Assembly (NCBI RefSeq): GCF_040685555.1
Contig: NZ_JBFBIK010000003.1
Span: forward strand, 1-64,000
Origin: Sphaerisporangium sp040685555
GTDB lineage: Bacteria; Actinomycetota; Actinomycetes; Streptosporangiales; Streptosporangiaceae
DNA length: 64,000 nt
Direction: 5' to 3'
Shown here one piece after another: positions 24,696 to 32,671 of this stretch. The translations under genes were made by a program, and so were the position numbers. A model generated the notes under the pieces. The model worked only from the letters and a program-made list of their open reading frames with translations. It did no database searches and was not told the origin of the DNA. Numbering within the stretch: position 1 is the first letter of the stretch; each line of letters starts with the position of its first letter.

Positions 24696-25650
24696 GCACC
24701 TCAAAGCCCTGCCCGAACAGAGATCTCCGGAGTTTCCGCAGGCGATCCGTGGTGTCATCGAGCAGATCCCCGACCCGGAGGAGACGCTGCAGGGCATCCT
24801 GCGACTGCCCAGGGTTGAGCACTCGATCCGCTTCTGCGCGTTATACGGATTACTGCTCCGATTGCGCAGAGAGGAGCGCCACAGCGAGTACGAGCACACG
24901 GTCGTACGCCATGCCAAGCAATTCCAGAAAGAACCCTATTTCCCCACCTTCCTCGCGATAATAGAGCGTAACCGGGGAGATGTGGCGAGCCTTAGAAAGG
25001 CCGTCGAATATTCGCGTCGCGCGGCAGGCGACATGCCGGACGCCGCCGGGGTCGTACATCAGGTGGCCGCCTTCATGGCAGAATATCTTGAGCGAAGAGC
25101 GGAGCCTCCGACGATCAATGAGGTCGAAGAAGCGGAGCGTTGCGCAGACGCGGCCATAACATCGACCAATGGGCGGATCGCACACTATCACGAGACAAAA
25201 GCACGCATTCTTACACTTCGACATGAATTCGACTCAGCGCGCATATCCCTTACTCAGGCCATCGAGTTGGAGCCTCGCCAGAGCCGCGATTACCACAGGC
25301 GATTGATGCAGTATCACACCACACGGATGCGCATCGACATGGTTGAGCAGCAGGCACGTTGTCATGAGATGCAGGAGAGCAACAAGCGGGAGCTGACGGA
25401 GTTCAAGAACCAGCAACTGCAGCTTCTGGGACTGCTCGCCGCGGTGGTCGCCCTCATCGCCGCCGGGGCGAACATCGCAAGTCAAAGCAAGCCCTCCGAC
25501 GGCGTCCTGCTCATAGAGGTCATGGCCGGGGCGGTCGTCATCGTGTTCTCGGCGTTCTCGCTGATGGCGGCCCGCTCACTGTGGCGCGTGCTGGTCTCGT
25601 TCGCCGCGGGCCTGGCCCTGATATTGATCCCGCACATCTTCGGACGGTGA
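24616..25650 (+). CDS. TPR-like protein with C-terminal membrane domain (chimeric or truncated N-terminus)
   Basis: The protein body (from ~24735) has a helical N-terminal part with tetratricopeptide-like spacing (residues ~60-225: REERHSEYEHTVVRHAKQF, VASLRKAVEYSRRAAGD, ARISLTQAIELEPR), a coiled-coil stretch (CHEMQESNKRELTEFKNQQ) and three to four C-terminal membrane helices (from ~272). No enzymatic motif is seen. The first ~35 codons of the frame lie over the pglX scar in a different frame and look like non-native sequence, so the true N-terminus was probably lost at the junction; whether a stable protein is made from ATG 24616 is uncertain. It is followed seven bases later by the PP2C gene. 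It may be a membrane effector or sensor; function is not known. Confidence 0.6.
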   Translation: MTSSPRTGTPASSATSTRTCPRRPARQHLKALPEQRSPEFPQAIRGVIEQIPDPEETLQGILRLPRVEHSIRFCALYGLLLRLRREERHSEYEHTVVRHAKQFQKEPYFPTFLAIIERNRGDVASLRKAVEYSRRAAGDMPDAAGVVHQVAAFMAEYLERRAEPPTINEVEEAERCADAAITSTNGRIAHYHETKARILTLRHEFDSARISLTQAIELEPRQSRDYHRRLMQYHTTRMRIDMVEQQARCHEMQESNKRELTEFKNQQLQLLGLLAAVVALIAAGANIASQSKPSDGVLLIEVMAGAVVIVFSAFSLMAARSLWRVLVSFAAGLALILIPHIFGR

Positions 25651-25657
25651 CACCATT

Positions 25658-26491
25658 GTGAAGGTTCTGGATATCACAGAGAGCCCAGGTTCCCCTGCAA
25701 AGCCGACCGAGGACAGGGCGGGCTCATCAGGAAATCTGGCCTGGGTGATCGACGGGGCGACCGACTTCAGCAACGAGAGCACCCTGCCCGGCAGCTCGAA
25801 TGTCCAGTGGCTGGTGCGACTCGTGGACCAGAGCTTGCACGATCTCGGAGCGGTCAACAAGTACACGAGGGTCATCGAGGTCTTCGACCGCCTGGGCGAG
25901 ACGGTCCGTGCTGAGCTTGCCTCTCTTGCCCCTGATGACCTGCGCAACCATCCCTGCTGCTCGATCGGCCTGGCCGCCTTTGACGCCGATTCCGTGGAAG
26001 TCGGCCGGATCGGTGACGCCACTCTGGTCACTTATCAGGAAGAACGCGTCACCAGGGAGGTCAGTACGGACTTCTTCGACGCGCGCGAGGCACAAGCAGT
26101 CGAGCGGTCACGGACGTCCCTGCAGACCAGGCCGGCGATTATGGCTGGGATATCTGCCCGGCGCGCGGAGTACATCAAGGGCGTTCACGGGGAGTCCGTT
26201 TTCTCGGGCCACCCCGAAGCGGTCTTCAAAGTTCACCGGGCAACCGTTCCCTTAACAGAGGCGGACACCGTCCTGATCTGTACCGACGGCTTCGCCCGAG
26301 CGATCGCCGACTATCGGATATTCACAGACTGGCAAGGCCTCGGCCGGCGTGCCCGCGACGAGGGCCTTGACAGGATCACGTCCCTGATCAGGCAGTACGA
26401 AGCGACTTCGGCCGGCGTGTCGTCAGGCAACAAGTTCAAGAGCGCTGACGACGTGGCGGCCATTCTCTTAGGCAACGAAGGCAGGAGATGA
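25658..26491 (+). CDS. PP2C-like serine/threonine phosphatase
   Basis: A 277-residue protein with the PP2C metal-site motifs: TEDRAG near the N-terminus, AWVIDGATDF, a GRIGDATL strand, VLICTDGFARAI, and the C-terminal KSADDVAAILL that supplies the last metal Asp. Sequence is divergent from housekeeping PstP and there is no membrane anchor. The neighbours (TPR-membrane protein and Nudix enzyme, both coupled by position) suggest a small signalling unit rather than general phosphatase work. GTG start at 25658. Confidence 0.82.
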   Translation: MKVLDITESPGSPAKPTEDRAGSSGNLAWVIDGATDFSNESTLPGSSNVQWLVRLVDQSLHDLGAVNKYTRVIEVFDRLGETVRAELASLAPDDLRNHPCCSIGLAAFDADSVEVGRIGDATLVTYQEERVTREVSTDFFDAREAQAVERSRTSLQTRPAIMAGISARRAEYIKGVHGESVFSGHPEAVFKVHRATVPLTEADTVLICTDGFARAIADYRIFTDWQGLGRRARDEGLDRITSLIRQYEATSAGVSSGNKFKSADDVAAILLGNEGRR

Positions 26492-26997
26492 ACATGGACG
26501 GCCCTGACCGCCTCCGTAGTAATGGCATGCCAGAGTACCTTGTCGAGCGAAACCCCGGCTATTTCGAGTATCAGCTTCCGATATCGGTCAAACTTGTCAT
26601 CGACATGGGCGGAAAGGTTCCGCTGCTCATGAACGAGCGCGACGAGTGGGAACTTCCCGGTGGGAAGCTTGAAGTTGGGGAGACACCTGAGGTGTGCGTC
26701 TGCCGGGAGGTCTTCGAGGAACTGAACATCACCGTGACCGTCGAAGAGATCCTGGACACCTGGGTCTACGAGATCACCCCACTGCGGCACACCTTCATCG
26801 TCAGCTACGGAGCCGCCTACAGCGGCGACGAGCAGGTGCGCAGCTCCAACGAGCACAAAAAGCTCGGACTCTTCGACTACGCCGACGTGCCGGTTCTTCC
26901 CATGCCGGAACCCTACAAGCGAACGATACAGAGGTGGGAGAGTCTCCCCTCGCGGAGCGGTGACCTCACAGGGGACCGAGCTGAACGCCGTGCGTAG
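26488..26997 (+). CDS. Nudix hydrolase (third gene of the PP2C unit)
   Basis: A 169-residue Nudix enzyme. The Nudix box is GGKLEVGETPEVCVCREVF then EELN, i.e. all acidic residues are kept, with Asn instead of the usual Gly near the end. It is preceded by the substrate strand VPLLMNERDEWELPGGK. The ATG overlaps the PP2C stop (ATGA), so the two are co-translated. The substrate is unknown; a nucleotide or nucleotide-sugar signal is plausible in this context. Confidence 0.85.
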   Translation: MNMDGPDRLRSNGMPEYLVERNPGYFEYQLPISVKLVIDMGGKVPLLMNERDEWELPGGKLEVGETPEVCVCREVFEELNITVTVEEILDTWVYEITPLRHTFIVSYGAAYSGDEQVRSSNEHKKLGLFDYADVPVLPMPEPYKRTIQRWESLPSRSGDLTGDRAERRA

Positions 26998-27132
26998 GAA
27001 GGCCGAGGAGGAGGTCACGGGACGCTCGCGGGAAACGGCCTGAGCGATCTGGCCTGAGCGAGAGCAGGATCGCCATTTGGTCCATAACGGACATGAATCC
27101 CAAAAGCGGGCGCGCTAGGTTAATGGCACCCT

Positions 27133-27155
27133 GTCCGATAAGCCATAAATCGGAC
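27133..27155. promoter_or_regulatory. Inverted repeat upstream of the toxin-antitoxin pair
   Basis: GTCCGAT and ATCGGAC form a perfect 7-base inverted repeat with a 9-base spacer in an AT-rich stretch (27100-27240) unlike the surroundings. A second one, CCTCAA-gttg-TTGAGG, is at 27204-27219. These are good candidates for autoregulatory sites of the antitoxin gene at 27251. Confidence 0.5.
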
Positions 27156-27250
27156 TAGCTTTAATTCAATTCATTCACGGCAATCTCGATTTCGTGATCT
27201 AATCCTCAAGTTGTTGAGGGACTTGGGTTTCCGCAGAGCGCACCGATGGG

Positions 27251-27940
27251 ATGATGCGCAACATGAGCGTCGTCGTCGACCTCCTCGCACGGCCGACCTA
27301 CACGATGTCGCAGGTCGATCGCTTGCTCGGCCTGCGACCAGGCACCGCACGACGCTGGATTGACGGATATACCCGCAATGGGCGCTCCTACGATCCGGTT
27401 GTCCGGCAGCGCCATACCGGCGAAGATCTGGCGACGTGGGGCGAATTCGTCGAGACTCGCTTGCTGGCCGGCTACCGCAACGCGGGCGTCCCCATCATCA
27501 ACATGCGACCAGCCATAGCGAAGCTGCGGGGCGAGACCCGATCGCAGTATCCTCTCGCCCTCTCGGCGAACTTCGTGACCCCGCATGGCAAGGAGCTCGT
27601 CCAGAGGATCCAGGAGCAGGTCGGTCTGCAGAGTGAGCTTCTGCTCGTGGTCATGCGGAGTGGCCAACTCGTCATGGCCGACCCCGTCGAGATCTTCGTC
27701 AACGCCGTGGAGTTCACCAATGGGACGGCCGTGCGTATGCGTCCCGATCCGAAGTTTCCCGAGATCAAGATCGATCCACTGCGGGCCTTCGGTGAGCCCT
27801 CAGTTCGAGCCGTCCCCACCGAGGTGATCGCTGAGCAGGTCAGGGCGGGCGACTCCGAAGAGCTGATCTCTGAGCTATACGAACTGTCGCCTGAACAGGT
27901 GCGTGCCGCAGTCCTGTTCGAGAAGCGCCGCAGCGCCTGA
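27251..27940 (+). CDS. DUF433-type antitoxin (VapB-like, long form)
   Basis: A 229-residue protein with an N-terminal MerR-like winged helix (YTMSQVDRLLGLRPGTARRWIDGY), a central domain and the C-terminal helical DUF433-like region (EELISELYELSPEQVRAAVLFEKR), where the helix-turn-helix 'YELSPEQVRAAV' resembles the DUF433 motif. Long DUF433 proteins of this kind are typically paired with PIN-like toxins such as the one 14 bases downstream. It probably neutralises that toxin and represses its own promoter. Confidence 0.8.
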   Translation: MMRNMSVVVDLLARPTYTMSQVDRLLGLRPGTARRWIDGYTRNGRSYDPVVRQRHTGEDLATWGEFVETRLLAGYRNAGVPIINMRPAIAKLRGETRSQYPLALSANFVTPHGKELVQRIQEQVGLQSELLLVVMRSGQLVMADPVEIFVNAVEFTNGTAVRMRPDPKFPEIKIDPLRAFGEPSVRAVPTEVIAEQVRAGDSEELISELYELSPEQVRAAVLFEKRRSA

Positions 27941-27954
27941 ACTTCTGGAAAGTC

Positions 27955-28383
27955 GTGCCCCCCATAGATCCGCAGAGCCTGCGCTTTTTCGTTGATGAAA
28001 CCTCCCTGGGCGTCGGCCGAGCATTGGCCATACTTCGCCGGGACGTCATCCATACCAACCACAAGCTCATCCCTGAAGTGCCACTCGGCACGCTGGATGA
28101 CGACTGGATCCCTGAGGTGGCGGCCAGGGAGCTGGTGGTGATCACGCGCGACAAGCGCATCCGTACCAAGCATGCGAAGGCCATGCACTATGCCGAGAAC
28201 GGGCTGCGTGTCTTCTGGATCGCAGGGAAGAAAGACCTGTCCAATTGGGACACCATGTGTCTGCTGACGCGCCGATGGGATGACATCGAGCGGGAGATCA
28301 AGGAACGCGGACCTGGCCCATGGTTCATGGCGATCAACGAGACCAAGCTCAGTGAGATGCAACTCAGACATCAGGCGCACTGA
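27955..28383 (+). CDS. PIN-like RNase toxin (VapC45/DUF5615-like)
   Basis: A 142-residue protein with acidic residues spaced as in PIN-like nucleases: LRFFVDETSLG (first Asp and Glu), LDDDWIPEVAAREL, and VVITRDKRIR (the third acidic position followed by basic residues). Likely an RNA-cleaving toxin. Starts with GTG 14 bases after the antitoxin gene. A strong terminator hairpin follows. Confidence 0.8.
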   Translation: MPPIDPQSLRFFVDETSLGVGRALAILRRDVIHTNHKLIPEVPLGTLDDDWIPEVAARELVVITRDKRIRTKHAKAMHYAENGLRVFWIAGKKDLSNWDTMCLLTRRWDDIEREIKERGPGPWFMAINETKLSEMQLRHQAH

Positions 28384-28404
28384 ACTGCTGTCCTGCTCGT
28401 CAAC

Positions 28405-28436
28405 GAGAAGCCCTTGGCTGCTGCCAAGGGCTTCTC
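28405..28436. terminator. Hairpin terminator (perfect 14-base stem)
   Basis: GAGAAGCCCTTGGC, a TGCT loop, and GCCAAGGGCTTCTC form a perfect stem between the convergent toxin and DUF397 genes, probably serving both. Confidence 0.85.
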
Positions 28437-28454
28437 ATGTTTCTGGAACAGGGG

Positions 28455-28667
28455 CTAGAAGTCGAACTCGCCCTTCTTGGCTCCGTCGACGAAGGCGTCC
28501 CAGACGCTCGCGCTCACCACGAAGGGCGCCCGCTCGGGAGCCTCGGTGTCCCGCAGCCCGACCCGACCACCGGACAGCGGTGCGACCTCCAGGCAGTCGC
28601 CTCCGTTGGGTCCACTTTTGGTCGCCTTACGCCAGACCGCGGTCCTCAGCTCGTCGCTCAGGTCCAT
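28455..28667 (-). CDS. DUF397 protein (BldB/WhiJ-partner type)
   Basis: A 70-residue DUF397 protein: WRKATKSGPNGGDCLEVA, VGLRDTEAPERAPFVVSAS and the C-terminal DAFVDGAKKGEFDF are all family hallmarks. Such proteins are encoded next to XRE (WhiJ-like) regulators and influence development or secondary metabolism in Streptomyces. Its ATG overlaps the end of the regulator gene by ten bases, so the pair is co-translated. A decayed second copy is at 24407. Confidence 0.93.
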   Translation of the reverse strand: MDLSDELRTAVWRKATKSGPNGGDCLEVAPLSGGRVGLRDTEAPERAPFVVSASVWDAFVDGAKKGEFDF

Positions 28668-29476
28668 ACTTTCTCCGCCTCTCTGATCAACTCGATCGAC
28701 ACATGCTGGGGGTGTGCCTGAGCTCGAATCGTGTCGTACGTAGCGTTGATGGCCCCGACATCCTCGGCCCGACTGGTGACTTGCCCGTTTAGCGCGGATT
28801 CGAGATACACGGTATCCGGACATCCGGGAAGCTGCGCGATGACGAAGCCACCAAGGACCCCCGTGGTCACACCCAGCGCCAGAGGGAGAATCTGGATGGC
28901 GATCCTGGGAGACGCTGCAGCCTTCAGGAGTCGTTCGATTTGGCGCCGCATAACTTCTTGTCCGCCAACCGGACGATGTAGAACGCCTTCATCCAACACC
29001 ACCCAGAGCATCGGCGGTGCCTCGCGGGCAAGGATCGCCTGCCGCTCCATTCGTGCCGCTACAAACCCCTCTACCTCGTGATCTCGTATACCAGCTTTTC
29101 CTCGTAGGATCGCCCGAGCATATTCCTCGGTCTGCAGGAGCCCGGGCACCACGATCGGCTGCCAGGTGTGCAGGGTATGCGCTTCCTGCTCGACACCCAG
29201 CCAACCACGGAACCAATGGGGACTTACCTCACCGCTCAGGTGTACCCACAGGCGGACAAGCTCGCCGCCCGCCCCTAGAGCATCGTCACATCTTTGCGCG
29301 AGATCGCGGCTGGGGGTGCGCTGACCTCGCTCGATGAAGCCCAGCAAGCTTCGACTGAACCGCGTTATCTCAGCTAGCCGATCTTGCGTGAAATTAGCCC
29401 TTTCCCGACACTTCCGAAGCTCGGCGCCGAAATGATCCAAATTTGCAGTCGAGTTCTTCCTGGAAGATGCGGACAT
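28658..29476 (-). CDS. XRE-family regulator with DUF5753 (WhiJ-like)
   Basis: A 272-residue protein: an N-terminal helix-turn-helix (residues ~15-70, FGAELRKCRERANFTQDRLAE and SRSLLGFIERGQRTPS) and a C-terminal DUF5753 ligand-type domain (HTWQPIVVPGLLQTEEYARA, LPGCPDTVYLES). WhiJ-type proteins repress developmental or antibiotic genes and are modulated by their DUF397 partner. It is coupled to the DUF397 gene downstream. Confidence 0.93.
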   Translation of the reverse strand: MSASSRKNSTANLDHFGAELRKCRERANFTQDRLAEITRFSRSLLGFIERGQRTPSRDLAQRCDDALGAGGELVRLWVHLSGEVSPHWFRGWLGVEQEAHTLHTWQPIVVPGLLQTEEYARAILRGKAGIRDHEVEGFVAARMERQAILAREAPPMLWVVLDEGVLHRPVGGQEVMRRQIERLLKAAASPRIAIQILPLALGVTTGVLGGFVIAQLPGCPDTVYLESALNGQVTSRAEDVGAINATYDTIRAQAHPQHVSIELIREAEKVWT

Positions 29477-29914
29477 TTCGACTCCGTCTCAAGAAGGCAA
29501 GGCTACACCGGCACAGAAATGACACACCTACGGCACGAACTGTCGCCACAGTGTGCCTGAACTTTCGCTGCAAAACGTAGCCGCACAAAGGCACCCTGTG
29601 AAGGGCTTCGGGAAATCGGAAATCTGCCCGAGGCGCCTGCTCCTACCTACCGACGTGTGTCTCTGCTGCCATCAGAAGAATCACCGGATATGTCTGGATA
29701 AGAGGGGTGAGAAATGAATGCCGAGCCGAAAGGAGCCGTAGCCCTCACGGGTGATTGACGTGTCTCCCGGATACCGACTTGTCACCGCTTCGCAAGCCAG
29801 TCCGTCATCACCGACCCGCAACCGGTGACGAACGGCCACACACGAAAAGCGGGGCTCGCCACGGCACTCGACGCCGGGACAAGCCCCTTGACCGGACGAA
29901 GGAGGTCCGACCCG
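29477..29914. other. Divergent region between the WhiJ-like regulator and the 29.9-kb operon
   Basis: About 440 bases without a supported gene. It has moderate AT content near 29500-29600. GGCAC (29532 region) and GTGCC (29555 region) form a loose inverted repeat near the start of the regulator gene and might be its operator. Nothing else stands out, and open frames in this part lack family support. Confidence 0.35.
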
Positions 29915-30460
29915 ATGCACAACCTTAGTAGAGGCTCCAGGCCCAGCAGAGGCTTCCGCGCCATCCGGGTCCGCTGGCATGCCGATCAGCCGCCGATGCC
30001 GCTCGGTTGCCGCTGGTGCGGGCACCCGCCGTACGCCCACGAGGCCACGACCCTGCCCCACAGGCGCCACCACCAGTGGGAACAGCCCACGCACGCGCAG
30101 GTCGACGCCCGCCTGCGGGCACGGCGGCGTCTCGGCCTGTGCGACCGGTTGCCGGCCCCGATGCCGGTACGCCCCCTCCTGCGACCGGAGCCCCCGGCTG
30201 TCTCCCTCGGCCGGCACCGGCTGCACGAGCAACCCGCGACCGTATCCGCCGCACCCCATCGTCGACAGGAACACCCCGCTACAGCAACCGCCATGCCGTA
30301 CGCGCGACAGGAACGACCAGGGGCGACCAGCACCGTGCCCCACCGTCGACAGGAACAGCCTGCGACGGCGACCGCCGTGCCGTACCGGCGCGGATGGCCG
30401 CCGGGCGCGGGGGTTTCGTCCGGCGGGCGTGAGCCGTACCGAGAAGGGGCGGCGGCATGA
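29915..30460 (+). CDS. Hypothetical protein with a CxxCG motif and C-terminal 14-residue repeats
   Basis: A 181-residue basic protein. The N-terminal part (residues ~1-80) has CRWCGHPPYAHEA and HHQWEQPTHAQVDARLRARR, a pattern I know from small Streptosporangiales proteins of unknown function. The C-terminal part (residues 100-160) is four tandem 14-residue units rich in Arg, Gln, Pro, Ala and Thr. A GGAGGT ribosome site lies nine bases before ATG 29915. It overlaps the next gene by ATGA, so the two are coupled. Confidence 0.65.
   Translation: MHNLSRGSRPSRGFRAIRVRWHADQPPMPLGCRWCGHPPYAHEATTLPHRRHHQWEQPTHAQVDARLRARRRLGLCDRLPAPMPVRPLLRPEPPAVSLGRHRLHEQPATVSAAPHRRQEHPATATAMPYARQERPGATSTVPHRRQEQPATATAVPYRRGWPPGAGVSSGGREPYREGAAA
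30212..30391 (+). repeat. Four 42-base coding repeats plus a partial unit
   Basis: Units at 30212, 30254, 30296 and 30338 encode variants of P-H-R-R-Q-E-x-P-A-T-A-T-A-x; the first is RHRLHEQPATVSAA and units 2 and 4 are nearly identical, giving an 84-base super-period. Confidence 0.8.
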
Positions 30461-31242
30461 ACGGGCGCGACACCGAGGCACGGCCGCGCGGGCGACACCG
30501 GCGAAGGGCGCCCGTCACGCAGGTCCCTCCTCGGCAATGGGACCTCGCCAAGCGGGCTTCCGCCCGGCACCTGGACCAGATGGAGCCCGTGTGGGCCGTC
30601 TGGTACGGCGTCGGCGCGCGACGCTTCTACGCCGCCGCGACCTGGCCCGCACCGGAACCGCTCATCGTGCAGGCCCACACCGCCGACGAGCTACGCGACC
30701 TCATGCGCGAGGCCGAACAGGCAACGCTCTCGCGCCCCCACCCGCCCGTACACACCCCACCGCCACCCCGAGGAGCGACCATGCCCGAAACACCGGACGG
30801 ACCGCGTTCCGTCTGCTGGGACCTGCCCCACGACCTGTCGATGGTCGGCAAGACCCGGAGCATGGTCAACGAGATCCTCACCACCTGGGACCTCCAGCAC
30901 CTCGCCGACGACATCGTCCTGGTGACCGGCGAGCTCATCGCCAACGCGATCATGTACGGCGAGCCCCCGGTCAGGCTCACCCTGAGCGTCGGGAATGGCG
31001 AACTCCACCTCCAAGTCACCGACCACGGACCCGAACAGCCCCGCCACCTCGACCTCGGCCTCGAAGCCCTACACGGCCGGGGCCTCACCATCGTCGAGGC
31101 ACTCGCCCATGCCTCCGGCGTCACCCAACTCCCCGACACCCCTGGCAAGACCGTCTGGGCCTACTGGCGACTCCCATCGCGAGCTGCGGAAGGCCCCCAG
31201 AGCATCGCCCGGAGTTTGGGCGATCCTTACGGTCAGTCCTAA
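30457..31242 (+). CDS. WAVWYG-domain/HATPase fusion (anti-sigma-factor-like serine kinase)
   Basis: A 261-residue protein. Residues ~45-90 carry WAVWYGVGARRFYAAA and HTADELRDLMREAEQ, like the small protein at 14980. Residues ~109-245 form an HATPase_c_2 domain of the RsbW/SpoIIAB type: ELIANAIMYG (N-box), VTDHGPEQP, and GRGLTIVEALAHASG (G-box). Such proteins bind sigma factors or phosphorylate anti-anti-sigma factors, and in Streptomyces they occur with WhiJ/DUF397 genes in abaA-like clusters. An internal ATG at 30781, five bases after AGGAG (30771-30775), is in frame, so the HATPase domain may also be made alone. Confidence 0.83.
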   Translation: MNGRDTEARPRGRHRRRAPVTQVPPRQWDLAKRASARHLDQMEPVWAVWYGVGARRFYAAATWPAPEPLIVQAHTADELRDLMREAEQATLSRPHPPVHTPPPPRGATMPETPDGPRSVCWDLPHDLSMVGKTRSMVNEILTTWDLQHLADDIVLVTGELIANAIMYGEPPVRLTLSVGNGELHLQVTDHGPEQPRHLDLGLEALHGRGLTIVEALAHASGVTQLPDTPGKTVWAYWRLPSRAAEGPQSIARSLGDPYGQS

Positions 31243-31270
31243 GACCTCGATGTATAACTGCAGGCAGGCT

Positions 31271-31292
31271 ACAGTTTCAGTGTCGAAACTGT
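31271..31292. promoter_or_regulatory. Inverted repeat upstream of the RloA/RloB pair
   Basis: ACAGTTTC-agtgtc-GAAACTGT is a perfect 8-base inverted repeat located 57 bases before the RloA start and 29 bases after the HATPase stop. It lacks a following T-run, so an operator is favoured over a terminator. Another short repeat (TCTAG-tggac-CTAGA) is at 31304-31318. Confidence 0.5.
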
Positions 31293-31348
31293 TCATGATC
31301 ACCTCTAGTGGACCTAGAAGTGCGTAGAGAGTGCTGGAGGCGATTCTC

Positions 31349-32671
31349 ATGCTGCTAAGGTTTCGAGTCGCGAACCACCGCAGCATCCGCGATAGCGCCG
31401 AGTTCTCACTGGTCCGCAGCAGCTTCAGCGGCTCCAAGCCGGTCGATCAGGATTGGATCGCGGTCACGACTCGCGTTGCTGGGATATACGGTGCGAACGC
31501 CTCCGGTAAGTCGACACTTCTCGAAGCTTTGGACTTCATGGTCCAGGCCGTTACGCACTCCGCCACCACCTGGGGCAGCAGAAACCATTTCCCCAGTCAC
31601 CCATTCACCCTCGACGCCGCCTCCAGGACCCGCACATCCCTGTATGAGATCGACTTCGTCCTCGATGGAGTGCGCTTCACCTACGGATTCGAGTCGTCGG
31701 TGACAGGTGTTCAGAAGGAATGGCTCTACAGCTACCCGACCGGGCGAAAAAGGATGCTCTTCGAGCGCAACGGACCCAGCGGCGATGACATTGAGTTCGG
31801 ACGCTTCCTTCACGGAGAGAACGCGCGTATCGCTCGCCTTCTTCGCCCCACGGCCCTCTACCTCTCAACCGCCACCAACAGTAACCATAAGTCACTCGGT
31901 GATGTCTACCGGTGGATCACGAATCACCTACGGTACGCCCAGTACACCGAGGCAGATCGGCGTGCACGCATCACCTGGGCGCGTAACATCATGGAGGACG
32001 AAAGCCTGCTTTCGAAGGCGATAGGCCTGCTCAGGTTTGCCGACCTGGGGATCACCGGAATGGTTCTGGACGAAGTAGACCTCGATGAAGGCATCGTGGG
32101 AATTATAAAAGGCGCCTTCGACGCATACCCGCACTCAGAAAGTACCCCTCCCCTCGCTCCTGCCATGGAAGAGATTCTCGCTGAACTGAAGAAGAGGCTC
32201 AGATTCACACACTCCGGAGCAGGTCCCAACGGACCTTTTCTTCTGTCGCTGGAGGAGGAGAGCAGCGGGACGGTCTCTTGGCTGGCGCTGGGAGTTCCCG
32301 CACTCCTCGCATTGCACAACGGTCATGTCATGGCTGTAGATGAGCTCGACGCCAGCCTTCATCCACGCCTCGCCGCCGCGCTCGTGGAGATGTTCAAGGA
32401 CCCTGAGCTGAACCCGAAAGGCGCCCAACTCATATTCACGTCGCACGAGACGACCCTACTCGGGCATATGACGGGAGTCCATCTCTCAAAAGACGAGATC
32501 TGGTTCACTGAGAAGGCCCCCGATGGCGGGACCGAACTGTTCTCTCTTGCCGAGTTTCCCGTAAGGCCGACAGACAATTACGAGAAACGTTATCTCCAGG
32601 GCCGTTACGGTGCAGTTCCCATGGTTTCGCCCGAAGAACTCCGGGCGGTCGTACTCCAGGAGAGGCCGTGA
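31349..32671 (+). CDS. RloA/AbiLi-like AAA ATPase
   Basis: A 440-residue ABC/AAA-type ATPase of the OLD-like group: LLRFRVANHRSIRDS start, Walker A GIYGANASGKSTLLEA, signature-like SSGTVSWLALG, Walker B VMAVDELDASLHP, and an H-loop in IFTSHETTLL. It is translationally coupled (GTGA) to an RloB-type gene, the arrangement of RloA/RloB pairs in restriction loci and of the AbiL abortive-infection system. Probably senses phage infection and licenses RloB. The ATG at 31349 has GGAGG eight bases upstream; the earlier GTG at 31331 is less likely. GC content is lower than the metabolic neighbours, consistent with transfer. Confidence 0.88.
   Translation: MLLRFRVANHRSIRDSAEFSLVRSSFSGSKPVDQDWIAVTTRVAGIYGANASGKSTLLEALDFMVQAVTHSATTWGSRNHFPSHPFTLDAASRTRTSLYEIDFVLDGVRFTYGFESSVTGVQKEWLYSYPTGRKRMLFERNGPSGDDIEFGRFLHGENARIARLLRPTALYLSTATNSNHKSLGDVYRWITNHLRYAQYTEADRRARITWARNIMEDESLLSKAIGLLRFADLGITGMVLDEVDLDEGIVGIIKGAFDAYPHSESTPPLAPAMEEILAELKKRLRFTHSGAGPNGPFLLSLEEESSGTVSWLALGVPALLALHNGHVMAVDELDASLHPRLAAALVEMFKDPELNPKGAQLIFTSHETTLLGHMTGVHLSKDEIWFTEKAPDGGTELFSLAEFPVRPTDNYEKRYLQGRYGAVPMVSPEELRAVVLQERP

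Noticed and set aside
24552..24818. Small pglX-like protein as an intact gene
   Set aside because: Only ~38 codons resemble PglX and they continue into a different gene's sequence out of frame; called a scar instead.
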